DNA from: Danio rerio
Lineage: Eukaryota > Chordata > Actinopteri > Cypriniformes > Danionidae
DNA length: 64,000 nucleotides
Direction of reading: 5' to 3'
NCBI RefSeq assembly: GCF_049306965.1
Contig: NC_133179.1
Coordinates: 15,605,001-15,669,000 of the forward strand
Under the pieces are notes generated by a model. That model saw only the letters and a program-made list of their open reading frames with translations. It had not been told where the DNA came from and made no database searches. A program made the position numbers and the translations under genes. Numbering within the stretch: the stretch's first letter is position 1; each line of letters starts with the position of its first letter. Below, in pieces: positions 46,996 to 59,110 of this stretch.

Positions 46996-48779
46996 TCAAA
47001 TGTAGGTTTTATCTTAACTTATTTAAAATATTTATGCTTTTAGAATTTAAATTGTGTATATAGCAACGTACAGCCCTATTTAGGGTATTTTTTAACAATA
47101 TGCATACGACAAAGATAGACTCTAACTGAAGAGGACCGTTATGTAAAAGGATGCTTGTAGCTGGTAGGGCCTGCAGGCATATAGAGCAGATGAAATGGTG
47201 CATTTGAATGCTTGTTCATTACCGGCCATCTGGATGATGTCATCTGATCCCAAAACCCAAGACCTGCGGGACACACATGGGGAGGAAAAACCTAAACCAA
47301 GGCAATGCTTTATCACTTATCGATAGGCTTTGCAGAAAATGTAGGCTACTTTTCATGCATCATTTGTAATAATGTTTATTCAGTGTATAATTTTAAATAG
47401 CCGAATTTTGTTTGCCCACTTGTCTGGCCTAGTTAGACTTCAGCTGGTTCAGCTCCCAGCTTGACTAACTGGAGATGCACAGAAGCCTTATTAAAAATGA
47501 GCAAACAGACCTGTTTGATAATATTTAGATCAGAAACCAATTTAGTCTGGTTCAAGATGTCATTTTAAAGCCGTGTTTTTTCATTCCTCTTTTTGCTCTG
47601 TCTCGTGTCGCTCTCTCTCTCTGTCTCTCTCTCTCTCTGTCTCTCAATACAGACAGAACCTCTTTGTTTGCCAGTAATACAGGTAAACACCTGTCCTGGC
47701 CCTCTACAGACACAACACATCACATTTGAGCCAAGATGTGTTTGCTTGTAAGAGTCTGTGGGCTACATTGAATGACGAATTAGAAAAAAACAGGATATTA
47801 AAGACATCTTCTGTTTTGTACTGTATTCAGATATTTTGTTTGTAATTCATTGAGACTATAACATTCCTAAAAAACATTTTTATATCAGCACTGATGGATA
47901 AAGCATGAAACATGCAGTGGGTGCAGAGTATATCCTGTGCAGCTTAATTAAAATTAAAATCTTCAGTATAAATCAAAGAAACGCCGTTGCGTGTCGTAAC
48001 ACGAAAATAAGAATGTATTTTTGGCAAATGAAATACATCAAGCAAGTCATAAAATAGGCCAAAGGTGCTGTCTTCTAAAAAATAAGTAGCCTATATTCTA
48101 TTCGTTTAAACAACATTTCAGTCACGACAAGGAGCTCGACGTTACTTAGAATTCGTTACATAAACATTCGCGTGATGAGGTAGTTATCTAACTAAACAGC
48201 TGGTTCTATATATCTTATATTGTAGATTTATCAGAAATGCAGACCTAGGCTATATAAAATGCAGTGCTTTTATTTAAAATGCATACTAGGGTAGTGGTGT
48301 TTCTTTTTAAAATTTCGAATCCATTAATTAATTAAAAGAACGTTCCATTAATGATCAAAGTTACGATGAGGTTGGTGACCAAACAGACCTATTTATCATT
48401 ATCATAACATAAGTGCTGGTACTGAATATATATTTGTTGTAGGTTTTAGCTTTAGATATCATAAATTCATGCATTTATTTTAAAAATATATTTAAAAAAT
48501 ATTGTTTCTTTAAAAATAAAAACCTTTAAAATGTCAGGCTAACTAGACTTAATAAATCAATAAATAATTCAATCATTTACAAAAAAATAGGCCTATTTAA
48601 AAACAAATTTTCTTTTTGAAAAGTCTTTAATTCCCACTCTGCCCGAGACTACACAAAAAAAAATAAGATGCTGTGGTTGCACTTCAAAAAGCTGCTCGCT
48701 TCATCATTTTTGTATGGTAGCTAAAATTAAAACCCGTCCCCTGAATAATTCGGGGTTGAAAATCTTTTAATCCGAAGAT
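46996..48779. other. Intergenic, no gene seen
   Basis: Contains a (TC)n-rich stretch at 47610-47647 and otherwise AT-rich sequence leading into the CpG-rich block at 48.8 kb. Confidence 0.5.
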
Positions 48780-49513
48780 GAAGTAAACCAGTGACATCTG
48801 TATACTCGAACTGCAGCAGAGCTCAATCACAGAGCCTCGCCTCCCGTCAGCTCCACCTTAAAAGGACAGAAAAAAGCACCTGAGTTAGTGACATCGCAAA
48901 ATGCAGGAGACAAGAGGAGGGTTGGATTATACGTTCGGCACTGGGGTAAGATGCTTAACTAATTATCTTTCCATTGGTAAATCCTCGCGGTTGCAGACTA
49001 AACAAGCGGTCTGCCTTCTGTGCATATCGACAGTAAATTTGTCTGCTTGTTGAGAAGGGAAAAGCTGAAATTCTTGCTGTCGTTCAGCACCTGGAGCTGC
49101 GCAGGTACAGCGACTCTCCAGGTGGAAAAGAGAGAGAGAGAGAGGCAGAATATGTAAGGGGGGGAAACTGGGCTGCATTTGTTATTTGATACTCAGGAAG
49201 TCAGTGACGACGCTTTGACTTCTTTGTCTCATTGAAAAATGCTCGATTATGCGGCGAGAGAGCTTGATAAGTCCGTGTTCACTCATGGAAGCGAACGAGG
49301 TTAACTAAACTCCAGCTCGGCGTGGGGTGTTTGGAGAATAAACCACGTCGTTTTTCGATAGCAAAAGCTCTGATTTCAGTCGAATCTGTGGAAATGAGGT
49401 AGATAAGAACGGGTTTTAGATTTTAGTTGTTTAAAGCTGAGTAAGAAAAGTAAAGTAGGTAAAGAAGCAGAATGTGAAAAGGGGCATTGGGATTCTGGGA
49501 TGAACGCATCAGG
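48780..49513 (+). promoter_or_regulatory. Candidate promoter / first exon(s) of the pri-miR-183/96/182 transcript
   Basis: This block is CpG-dense against an AT-rich background, with roughly 14 CpG in 49207-49382. It holds a perfect CArg-type box CCTTAAAAGG (48856-48865). Three CACCTG/CAGGTG E-boxes lie at 48877-48882, 49088-49093 and 49119-49124. Two good + strand splice donors follow: CTGGG|GTAAGA (exon end 48945) and CATCAG|GTAAGC (exon end 49512). It lies 3.1-3.8 kb upstream of miR-183 on the same strand, and no protein gene nearby needs it. Assignment to the pri-miRNA is inference from position and composition. Confidence 0.45.
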
Positions 49514-52500
49514 TAAGCTTATAAATAATTGTTTGAACACAAAAATGTAAGATTGTGTATGTAATTATTGTTGTCTTTTTGAAATACAGAATCTCTGCAT
49601 GTTTGCATTCGATTGCAATTAATTAACGGGTTTTATGGACAGAGAGGAACAAAATAATTTAGATTTTTAATTTATTATCATTATCACTGTTAATTAAACA
49701 TTTTATTTTAGATACCGTTTTGTTATTTGCTGTGCATAAAGCCCGTAGTCTCAATGCAGAAATAAGATGCTTGAGGTGCATACACAGCATCCCTCAAAAT
49801 CGGGGATGATATCTGGATGGATTTCTGACGCATTTCGTTTTTATCAGCATCCACAAACAATTTTTCGTTCTTATTTCGATATTAAATGGTCGCCACTTAT
49901 TTTTCCTATTTTGAAACATAATTTTGCTTTGAATATTTTATTTATTTGTACTGATTAAATTTTTAAAAGTAGGCTACAAATAGCCTACCTCACTGTTAGC
50001 TCATTTTAATTTGTGTAAAAACAGCAATAGCTGTAAAATATGTTGTAATTATTTTAGTTAAAATGGTTTTAGATGGAGTGTAACATTTCAGACCGCAGGG
50101 CATGTCTGCTTCCTAAAAGTGGGCTATTTCATGTCATCGGTCCATCTGCACCTTTTCAGGGTGCCGCCTTATTCTAGCAAAGTCTGATTGTCGTCTTTTT
50201 CTCTTTGATTTTTCAGTTTGCCCTCAGTCGTTTGCATAGGCTTAAAGAGATTTGTTTAGTAGATACAGTTTTTTTTATTCTGACAACAGAATGAATAAAA
50301 AACTAAACAAGTAGGACTCAAAAGCATATACTTATTATAACATAGATTTACTACACAATATTATATATAAAAATTAAAATAAAAACTATCACAATAACAG
50401 TAATTATGATTTCAAATATTAAGCACATACGATAATTATAATAAGATGTCTCAGTAACTTTTCAATCACTTTAAAATGTATTATTTATTTGTGTGTTGCT
50501 AATACGCGGGCATTTTTGGATGTTTTAAATTTCTCAACACAAAATTCTAAGTGAATATAACAGAATAAATATATTTAAAATACAAAGTAGCATGCCTATT
50601 TAATAAAACAACAACAAAAAATGTATATAAAGATAATAGTTTTATGTTTTGAGTAAACAATCTAAGATATCTACAATGATTGTTTTGCCTACAATCACCT
50701 TGAGAGAGCACAAGTGGCCCCGGGCGTTGTCCTTTTGGGGGGAGACTGGCAAAATCTTTCCTAAAATAACTGAAGTTCGAAGAGATGCTCGCTAATTAGA
50801 CAAATGCGATTAACAGGGAGATTTGAGACTGTCATTGAGGTTAACGAGAGGTGCCAACAAACCCACACGCAACTTATTAATGATGAGAAGAAAGATGAGA
50901 CTGAAATCTTTCGAAAACTTTGGCCGTATTCAACTGAAAAACAGAATGACGCAGTGCAGGTGTTCTGTCTTGTTGAGCTCAAAACAATCAATTCAAGATA
51001 CCCCGACATTAAACGACATTAAAATATGGTTAGTTTTTTTCAAGCTTAAATTGATTAATATTTGCAGATGTAGATTGAACTAAATATATATATAAAAAAA
51101 AAAAAAATAAGATGACGCATGAAGCTGGATTACATAATAATAACAATGATCTGCATTAATATTTTAAATATGTGCTGTTTAATAGTTTATTCAATTAATT
51201 TAAATCTTTACAATCAGAGAAATTAACATATGGAAAATTTGATGGCTTATTATTAACTTTTATTTAATAGAATTTGATACAATTTTGCCCAATTTCATGC
51301 TCTTGCATTCACAATGTTGGAAATCGAAAATTTAGTTTCAAGCACTTTAGTTTTTTTAATGTTTTGTGCCAAGTCCCCTTGTAAACATAGACCATTAAGT
51401 CATCATGATGCTATCATTTGAGTTTTTTTTCATCAAGCAGGGGTGGGGGGAAAAACAAAACGAGCCAGACCAATTTGACTATGCTAGCTTCTCAACTTGG
51501 CTTTTTAGAGATATTGATTATTCCAGGAAATTGCAAGAGGAGTCCTGCTCCGGGAGCCATTTGGGCGTCTGAAAAATCACTTAGAACATCATTTTTGATC
51601 TGGAATCAATCTGGCCTCCATCTCCTGCAGGAGCAGAGGGAGCAGGAGCTAATGGCTGTTCCTCAGTCCTCCTGGGTGGGGCTGCAGGATTCGTCTATAG
51701 GGGAGGAGGGTGGCTCTATATGTCTGGTGGCTTCTCTCATAGCATATGGCATGAAACCAGAAGATATGGGGTCTCGAATGCAGCAAGCTCTCTTGGGTGC
51801 TGTGTTTGATAATGTAGGGTTTTTTGCTTAAGGCTAGTGGACCCAGCAAATGGCAGTGTGTGATGATGATGATGGTGATGTCAAACATTGAAGAAGCTGT
51901 TGATAGATCTTCGCAAGCTTTAATTGCTCAGGAATTGGTTGCTATGCTTGGACGGATGTTGTTTTTGTGACGTCACTCCACAGTTGATCATCATTTTGAG
52001 ATGAATCCAGAATTTTGCTAATCTATGAAGATGACCTATGATTAAGCATTAACATAACTTGGTTTAATCTCTTTAACTGCTAATTAAAATGTCTGCTTGA
52101 GCACATTATGAGGGATAATGTCAGCAATTTGGTGATTCAGTGGATTCCTATTTCTTTTCCATGTAGAGATAATCCAACAAAAAAAGACACAAAAAGGCTT
52201 TCTGGTTATCTTTTATGTGCATTTTTCAAAAGTTAAATTAATTAGTTGATTTTTTGTTTTTGATGAAGGAACCTCAAACAGCAATGTCATAGGTTCAAGG
52301 CAGTGTTTGAATTCTTCAACAAAGGCATCTATCAAAGTTTTCCTTTGTTATTTCTGCATTGTGCCTTTCTTAGCTTGGGTCTCTCTTAAACTCCTGTGAT
52401 ACACTTTTGCGTTTCCTTTCTCACTCTCTGTCTGTTTCTCTCCTTTTCCCTATAGGAAGAAGGGTTCTTCTCAACCTCCTTAACCAAATCTCCCTCCCAC

Positions 52501-52580
52501 CTGTACGCTCCCCCATTCCCTACTGTTCTGTCGTTCTTTCATTGCTATTGCCGGAGTCTTAAAGGGTGAAGCTGACAGAC
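49514..52580 (+). other. Region between candidate promoter and miR-183; probably pri-miRNA intron/leader
   Basis: Mostly AT-rich. 51418-51831 holds a 137-codon + frame beginning MSFFSSSRGGGKNKTSQTNL that I do not recognise; its composition is ordinary and there is no supporting context, so it is not called as a gene. 52380-52570 is pyrimidine-rich just before the first hairpin. If the promoter call is right, this stretch is transcribed. Confidence 0.4.
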
Positions 52581-52664
52581 TCCTGTTCTGTGTATGGCAC
52601 TGGTAGAATTCACTGTGAAAGCACACTATCAGTGAATTACCAAAGGGCCATAAACAGAGCAGAG
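52581..52664 (+). ncRNA. mir183: miR-183 precursor hairpin
   Basis: The 5p arm at 52593-52615 begins TATGGCACTGGTAGAATTCA, the miR-183 mature sequence. The 3p arm at 52632-52653 begins GTGAATTACCAAAGGGCCAT, one base from the human 3p as I recall it. The lower stem continues with CTGTTCTGT (52583-52591) opposite ACAGAGCAG (52654-52662), and the loop is about 16 nt. It is the first member of the sensory-organ miR-183/96/182 cluster. The seed is AUGGCAC. Confidence 0.98.
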
Positions 52665-52737
52665 AAAGAACCACGTGTTTGATTTGCTCTCTGGTGTATG
52701 GGAACAGATTCACAACTCTTGGTCGAGCTGGGCGCTC

Positions 52738-52822
52738 TTCTTTGCCTGTTTTGGCACTAGCACATTTTTGCTTTTTTATATATACCTTGAGCAATTATGT
52801 GTAGTGCCAATATGGGACAAGA
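52738..52822 (+). ncRNA. mir96: miR-96 precursor hairpin
   Basis: The 5p arm at 52750-52772 begins TTTGGCACTAGCACATTTTT, the miR-96 mature sequence. The 3p arm at 52793-52814 begins AATTATGTGTAGTGCCAATA and pairs back to it around a T/A-rich loop. It sits 157 bp (5p start to 5p start) after miR-183, the usual tight spacing. Seed mutations of this miRNA cause progressive hearing loss in human and mouse (established knowledge). The seed here, UUGGCAC, is the normal one. Confidence 0.98.
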
Positions 52823-53662
52823 CAGACATGCTACTTAAAAAAAAAATCAGCCAATCGCAAAGGACAGACAGCAGGCCGTCGGCGCGATTGATCCTCTCTG
52901 AGGCACTCATGTTCTATTTTGAGTCCTTCTGCCCAGTGTAACATAAGAAGCGACCTTTACTGCGGAAAGCTGAAAATTCAATAAGCTTGGATCTTCGGGA
53001 ACACATTTTCCTTTCAGTCACTGCAGTCGAACCCCAAAAGAAGTTGATTCTACCCAGAGATGATTTGCTCAGATACATTATGGCCTTTAAATGGTGTATC
53101 TGCATCATCAGATGCCATGAACAGCCATTACTGGTGGACACTCAAATATTCAAGTCCTCTTGAAAGCAACTGCACCTTTGTCAATCAATGCACTAGATGT
53201 GCTTTCGGTAGCATATTTTTGTTGTTGTTGTTGTACTTCTGTGCAGTGCTACAGCTGTGGAATAAAAAGATATTCAGATCAGTCCTTCATTTAAGGGACC
53301 ATTTCATGACTTCATTCATAAGAATAAAAGCATTGGTGGTTATTGGCATTGATGGTTTCATAAAGAATCTTTAGGATCTATAGAAACGTCCCATTGTCTT
53401 TTGTTAGCGAAACTGCTCAAAAATCGACTGACAAAAATACCTTAAGTAAAACTTGTTTTGGGTAAACCTAAATAAGGTTTGCCCAAAAATACGTTGCTTA
53501 GAACATCAAGTTACACATGGCACTGAATAAGGGCTATTGTTCTTGATTAATTGTCTTATTTCAATTTAAAGTATCTTTAGTTTAGGAAAAAGTTTAGTAT
53601 CATTCAGTATGTCCGATGTCTCAATGAATGGCCCATTTCTTCCCCTACTATTTCAAGGACAA

Positions 53663-53760
53663 AAGGTTCTCTGATGGTATTTGGCAATGGTAGAACTCAC
53701 ACTGGTGAGGTAGTCAGATCCGGTGGTTCTAGACTTGCCAACTACTACCTGAGAACAACT
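53663..53760 (+). ncRNA. mir182: miR-182 precursor hairpin
   Basis: The 5p arm at 53680-53701 begins TTTGGCAATGGTAGAACTCA, the miR-182 mature sequence. The 3p arm at 53724-53744 begins TGGTTCTAGACTTGCCAACT. The basal stem is GTTCTC (53666-53671) against GAGAAC (53751-53756). It lies about 0.9 kb after miR-96 on the same strand. The 5p seed differs from miR-96 in a single base, so the two share part of their target range. Confidence 0.98.
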
Positions 53761-56352
53761 CCACTGTAAGGCATGGATATAAACAAATATAGACAAAGAA
53801 CTCAGAGCATAATTTCGAATATCAAGGTTGTTTCAATGATGTCACAAGCTCCGCCCCCTGAGCGAGTGACTGTGAGTAGTGCAGGTTGGGCTGAAATTCA
53901 AATATTCCCCCTGCACACTACAGTCTCAAAGCTCCCAATGCTCCAGCCATTGATCCGAGTGGTTCACTGACACTAGTCGGCCATGTTGCTTTTCATTCCA
54001 GTGCCATTGTGAGTCCTAATGTGTTCGATTAATCATATTAGGCTGATTTCTCTTTTAATGGATGCGATTGTTCAAATAGCACAATGAATTACTTGTATTA
54101 TATGTTGCTAATCGAAACCCTCTGAAAATAAATGCTCAAAAAGAGTACGAAACACAGCTCTTGGAGAACTCAGTGTGGCATTTGTGTGAAACAGCTTGTG
54201 CTTTGTCGCTTTGGTAAAGGGAGAGGCCGGCCCTGTATCTGGGTCAGGGGCTGCTAATGTAGGTGAGGAGAGGATTGCTGGATTAAGTCCTCTTTATCTC
54301 CTTTTGCATAAATCTATTCATACAGAATGAATGACAATATTAAAACATTAGCCATCATTGAAGTGTAATGCTACTCCTATAGTGTTAGACTCTCTTTAGA
54401 TTGCTGCATGTTGCATGCATAAACGGTGCCTAAATAGACAACCGGGTATGTTTGCATGACACCAAATCTATGCATTTTTTGGTCTGAAGATGCCATCTAC
54501 AAGGTGATGTCATCATCTATTGGGCCTGGGATGCCTAATACTGCTTTTCTTACTAATTTTGGTAGATCTGTGTGAACTTGGCTCACCTATATGCACAAAA
54601 GGAAAACAAGTAAACATGGATTCAGTCACATTACGAAGACTACAGGATGATGTAACCAAATACTGGTCAACGAAGAACCCATTTGACCCACTATAGCGGT
54701 TACGGCCCTCACTTTTTTATCTAATATCTAAATGCCCTGCAATATCCCATTAAACCTTTTCCATATCAATATGCAGTTCAATCTCCCCCTGTTAGTGCCA
54801 TTCACCTGTGTTTACCTCCCTTCATCAGCAAATATGCTTATGGGAGAAGAAAGGAACATTGTGTCAGATTCCTGCCGAAGCTTCAGCGGCAGTAATTGCT
54901 ATGTGGGAAATCTCTGTCCATGTGGGCCTTCTCCAGATGGACCGCCCGGGTCGGGTTACACAGCATTTTTCAGGCCCCCTCCTCTGAACCGGCTACCCCG
55001 CTCTCTCATTCAGTGAATAATCCCTGGTTAGGAGACAAAGAAAGAGCATGGCTGAGACAGAGCTCGGTCTGTACTCTAATGTAAAGAGAGCATTAGTGGA
55101 ATGAGATTAGAGTCCATCTCTCTTACGCACTGTCTGCTGCCGAGGTGCGTGTGATGGTGAGAACATCAGCACTGGAAGAAAGTGACGATCATCATCATGA
55201 TGATGATAGTGGGAATAATAGTACACCCCTATGCGTCAGAAAGCATTGGTGCCCTTAAAATTCACTTGGTTTCATGGAAAAGATCTAAAATATGTATATT
55301 TGCGTGCCATTTAAGAAGATGAATTGATAGTTATTATTATTGGTGCATAGTTCTGAATAATATAAAGTGGCATAGATTATTTTTGAATTATAGTCTGAGT
55401 AACAATATGCATAGGGCAGTTGACAGACAGTTGATGATAGGTATAAATCTGAATTGCTTTAAGTAGACAGATAGCCAGATATCTGAAAAATAATTTTGAG
55501 GATATGAATAATTATGAGTACTATATCAATCAGACATATTTAATAATTAAGTTTCTGAATAATATTCCTAATGAATACAAGATAGCAGTCAAATAGATTG
55601 ACAACTAAATCTGTAAATAATGTTAATAATAACTATCGAAATAATTATGAATATTACATTAACCAAAATGGATAGATAGATAGATAGATATATAGACAAA
55701 TAGATAGACAAATGGATGGATTGATAGACAAATGGATGTATGGGTGTAGTCTGGGTTAGTGGAGAATATAATTCATTAGTTTAGAGCTACTGCTAGTGTG
55801 TGAGTGTGTGTATGTGTGCAAGAGTGAGGGCCAGAGGGATGCTGTGTGTATTAAGATACGATTAGCAGAGATTAAAGCTCTGGCCCAGAGTTTGAGCAGC
55901 TCCAGGCTGGAGGAACGAGCCCCCTGTGGAGACTGGAGCCGTCAGCCCCATCAGAGCCATATCCTCTCCTTAACACAATCAATATTCCCCTGAAGACGCA
56001 CTACCACTAGACAGACATTACTGTTTGTTCTAGCTAATAGCATCCCTCATAAAACTAATGAGGATTCCTATACATCGGAGATTGAGCTATAATTTGGGTG
56101 TGTTAGCAAACATGCTAAATCTTGCCGTTCCCAACTTTTCTGTGTCCTAATCAGTATTTGTTAATTAAACAAATCCTACATTTTATAAATTGGAAAATCG
56201 ATAGTAATTTGCAAATTCAAGCGTCTACAAGGCTGTTGATTGGATTACAGATTTTGTCAATTAAGGTTAACTTGAACTAATATAATAGTTACACTTAAAA
56301 AAAAAAATGCTGGCTTGTTTCAACCTAAACTTGAGTCAAATATGGACTAACC
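53761..56352. other. Intergenic, downstream of miR-182
   Basis: No gene seen. AATAAA at 54127-54132 is a possible 3' end for the pri-miRNA. 55188-55208 holds the perfect 20-bp palindrome ATCATCATCATGATGATGAT. 55670-55740 is a (GATA)n/(GGAT)n-type microsatellite. 55850-55990 is a GC-richer block. Confidence 0.45.
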
Positions 56353-56537
56353 CAGGGGTGCCCAAACTCAGTCCTAGAGAGCAGGTGTCCTGCAGATTTT
56401 AGCTCCAACTTGCCTCAACACACCTGCAGGGATGTTTCTAGAAAGCCTAGTAAGAGCTTAATTAGCTAACTCTGATTGGGGTTGGAACTAAACTTTGCAG
56501 GACACTGGCCCTTCAGGACAGAGTTTGGGCACCCCTG
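56353..56537. mobile_element. hAT miniature element with perfect target duplication (copy 3)
   Basis: CAGGGGTGCCCAAACTCAG at the left and GAGTTTGGGCACCCCTG at the right, with flanking direct repeats GACTAACC (56345-56352 and 56538-56545). 185 bp, same family as the two copies near 42.7-43.1 kb. Confidence 0.95.
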
Positions 56538-57920
56538 GACTAACCCAATCATCTGGTTAAAAAAAAAAAAAGAATTAATCAAAGTTGTTTGGTTTTTCCA
56601 TATTTGATCCAATGTTGGGCTGAAATAACCCAATATTTTGCCATTTTTGTAATTATACATTACATACAACTCTTTAGTATGACATTAACAGTATAAATAT
56701 GTTAATTAATATTAATCAGTATTTAAATATACAAGTACACTGTAACATAGACTCTGCAAACGCCCAAAGTATACTTCACTGCATTCATGGGAATGTTATC
56801 ATATATGCGCATGGATAATGGATGCTCTTCAGCACGGGTGCATGCCCTCAAAACATGACCACTAAAAGGAGTCATCCTTTTCTCTCCAAACATTACAAAT
56901 CACACAAATATCTGTACTCCTTTCCAACATCAGCACTCAACTCTAATAATGCCATAATCAGTAGCATTATGTTGTCTTGTTCCATGTCTATTTCTTTTAC
57001 GATTTAGACAATGACCAGGTTTAGTGTTGACCCCTTGTGGACAAGTTTTGCAAAACAGAATTTGCGTCACATTTACTGTGTGTATAAAAAGCGAAGTGTA
57101 TTTTGGGCCCACTGATTTCGTTTACATAAATATCTTGCAAACACAAAATTTTGCCTAGTGATTGAGCTACACTAGTCAATCTTACGAATGACATCATCAC
57201 ACTTAAATCAGGTACGTAGCGCTTTGATGTTAAGATAGAATTGTGGTTATGTATTAGGATTAGAGCTGAACGCTATTCTGTGAACACGGCCCCGACTGAG
57301 GAACAGATTGGCCGAGCACTTGGACGGGACGAGGGCGGGGCCACGGCTGATTCTCAGAAAGCGTGCTAATAAGAGTCCCTTAATCTGCAGCTCACGACTG
57401 ACGCACGCGTGCACTGAGCATCTCCTGCCAGCTGCCACCATGACCTGGAAACCACAAAAACACAAGGCCTCTGGCTCTCCCTTACACACATACACACTTC
57501 CCTGAACTTCCCTCTCGCTTTGCTCGGTTCAGAACGGATGTGGTTTGATGCGGATTAGGCCGTCCCATGCTTTATATCCTTCTGCGATCGTGCTGCCCCG
57601 CGCTGATAATCTGGAAGTGGAGTGGGATGCTGGGATGTGCGCTGTGTCTGATGGATTAGTGCATTTCCCTCCTCCTCCCCAGCAGAAGGACACAGGCCTT
57701 AAATCCAGGTTTTAGCCAGGAGGGAGGGATCAGGGCTTATGATGCAACAGGAGCCCCATCCATCACAACAAGCTGGAGGTGGGGTGCGGATGTTACCATG
57801 TGTTTTTTTGTAAAGAGGTCATGGAGTTTTCGTAATGGGATTAGTCAACTTCATAAAAACAAGTGCCTGATGACTAGTGACCTTGACGTAAAATGGTGTA
57901 CACAGATTAGAAACTTACAT
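56538..57920. other. Intergenic, no gene seen
   Basis: 57250-57760 is GC- and CpG-richer (GGGACGAGGGCGGGGCCACG) and could be regulatory. Short frames on both strands there have no family match. Confidence 0.45.
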
Positions 57921-57924
57921 ATTG

Positions 57925-59110
57925 ATTTTTGGACTCAAATTTGAGTGCAATATGGTTTGTGTTGTCGGTAATAACCACAGCATGGGTACAGTTTTGTTTC
58001 CTAGGGTTAGCAATACTAAGGCTATGTGTTTGATTCCCAACTCCAACACCAGTGTCATAGGTTGGACTCCCAGGCAGAAACCCAAAGAATGCGGGTTCAT
58101 TTCCCAGCAATACAAATCTTGTGGGATTGATTTCCAAGTCAACAGTAGAGCACGATGTTTGCAACTCCAAGGTTATGAGTTTAATTCCTATTGCTTGCAA
58201 CACCAGGGTAATGGGTTTGATTCCCAACTCCAACACCAGTCTCATGAATTTGACTCCCAAGTGCAGAAACCCAAAGAATGCGGGTTCATGTTCAAGCAAT
58301 ACAAATGTTATGAGATTGATTTCCAAGTCAAACAGTAGAGCACAATGTTGGTTCTAAGGTTATACGTTTTTTTTCCCCCGTTGTCTGCAACACTAGGCCA
58401 ATGGCTTCGATTCCCAACTCCAACACAAGTAGAGCAAGGTGTAAAGTCCTAGTTTCAATTCCAATGGTAAGACAACAGCAAGGTTGCAGTTTTGTCTCCA
58501 AGGGTCAGCAACACTATGTATTGGATGTATTCGATTCCCGACTCCAACAACAGCGTCATGGGTTTGACTCAAAGGAGTAGAAACCCAAAGAATGCGGGTT
58601 CATTTCTCAGCAATACAAAGATCGTGGGTTTGATTCCCAACTCAAACAGTAGAGCAAGATGTTAGTAACACCAAGGTAATAAGTTTGTTTCCCTATTGTC
58701 TGCAACCCTCGGGCAATGAGTTTGATTCCCAACTCAAACAGTAGTGCATTAATTCAATTCCAACAATAATGAGCAACATGGTAATGGGTTCAATTTCTAG
58801 CAACAGTTAAGTCATGGATTTGATTCCCAACTTAAACAGTAGTGCATTGTGTTAGGCCATGGATTCAATTCCCATGGCCAGAACCAACAAGGCCAATTCT
58901 TAGTAACAGTTAAGTTATAAGTTTGATTCTCAACTCAAACACTGTGGCTTGTGTTTGCAACACCAAGATCATAGGTTTGATTCCTTGGGTCAGCAAAACC
59001 AAGAATATAAATTCAAATCCTAGCAAGGTCATGGGTTTGATCTATAGATCAAATAAAAAAATTATAGTATTAGTACCTTCAAGTTCATAGGTTTGATTAC
59101 TGGAAAATGA
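57925..59110. repeat. Degenerate tandem array of B-box-like units (GGTTTGATTCCCAACTC)
   Basis: A motif of the form GGTTTGATTCCCAACTC recurs about 25 times in 1.2 kb, every 25-60 bp. Exact GGTTTGATTCC occurs at 58214-58224, 58627-58637 and 58974-58984. A longer unit (CAGAAACCCAAAGAATGCGG...) occurs three times, near 58076, 58265 and 58580. The motif is one base from the tRNA B-box consensus GGTTCGANTCC. No A-boxes or cloverleafs accompany it, so this is not a tRNA gene cluster. The long frames on both strands (57907-58338) come from the repeat. Confidence 0.75.

Noticed and set aside
51418-51831. 137-codon + frame upstream of miR-183
   Set aside because: No recognisable motif, ordinary composition and no clear splice or translation context; may be part of the non-coding primary transcript.
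57907-58338. Opposed frames of 138-139 codons on both strands
   Set aside because: Both arise from the degenerate B-box-like tandem repeat, whose unit lacks stops in these phases.
57925-59110. tRNA gene cluster
   Set aside because: B-box-like cores are present but there are no A-boxes, anticodon arms or acceptor stems.
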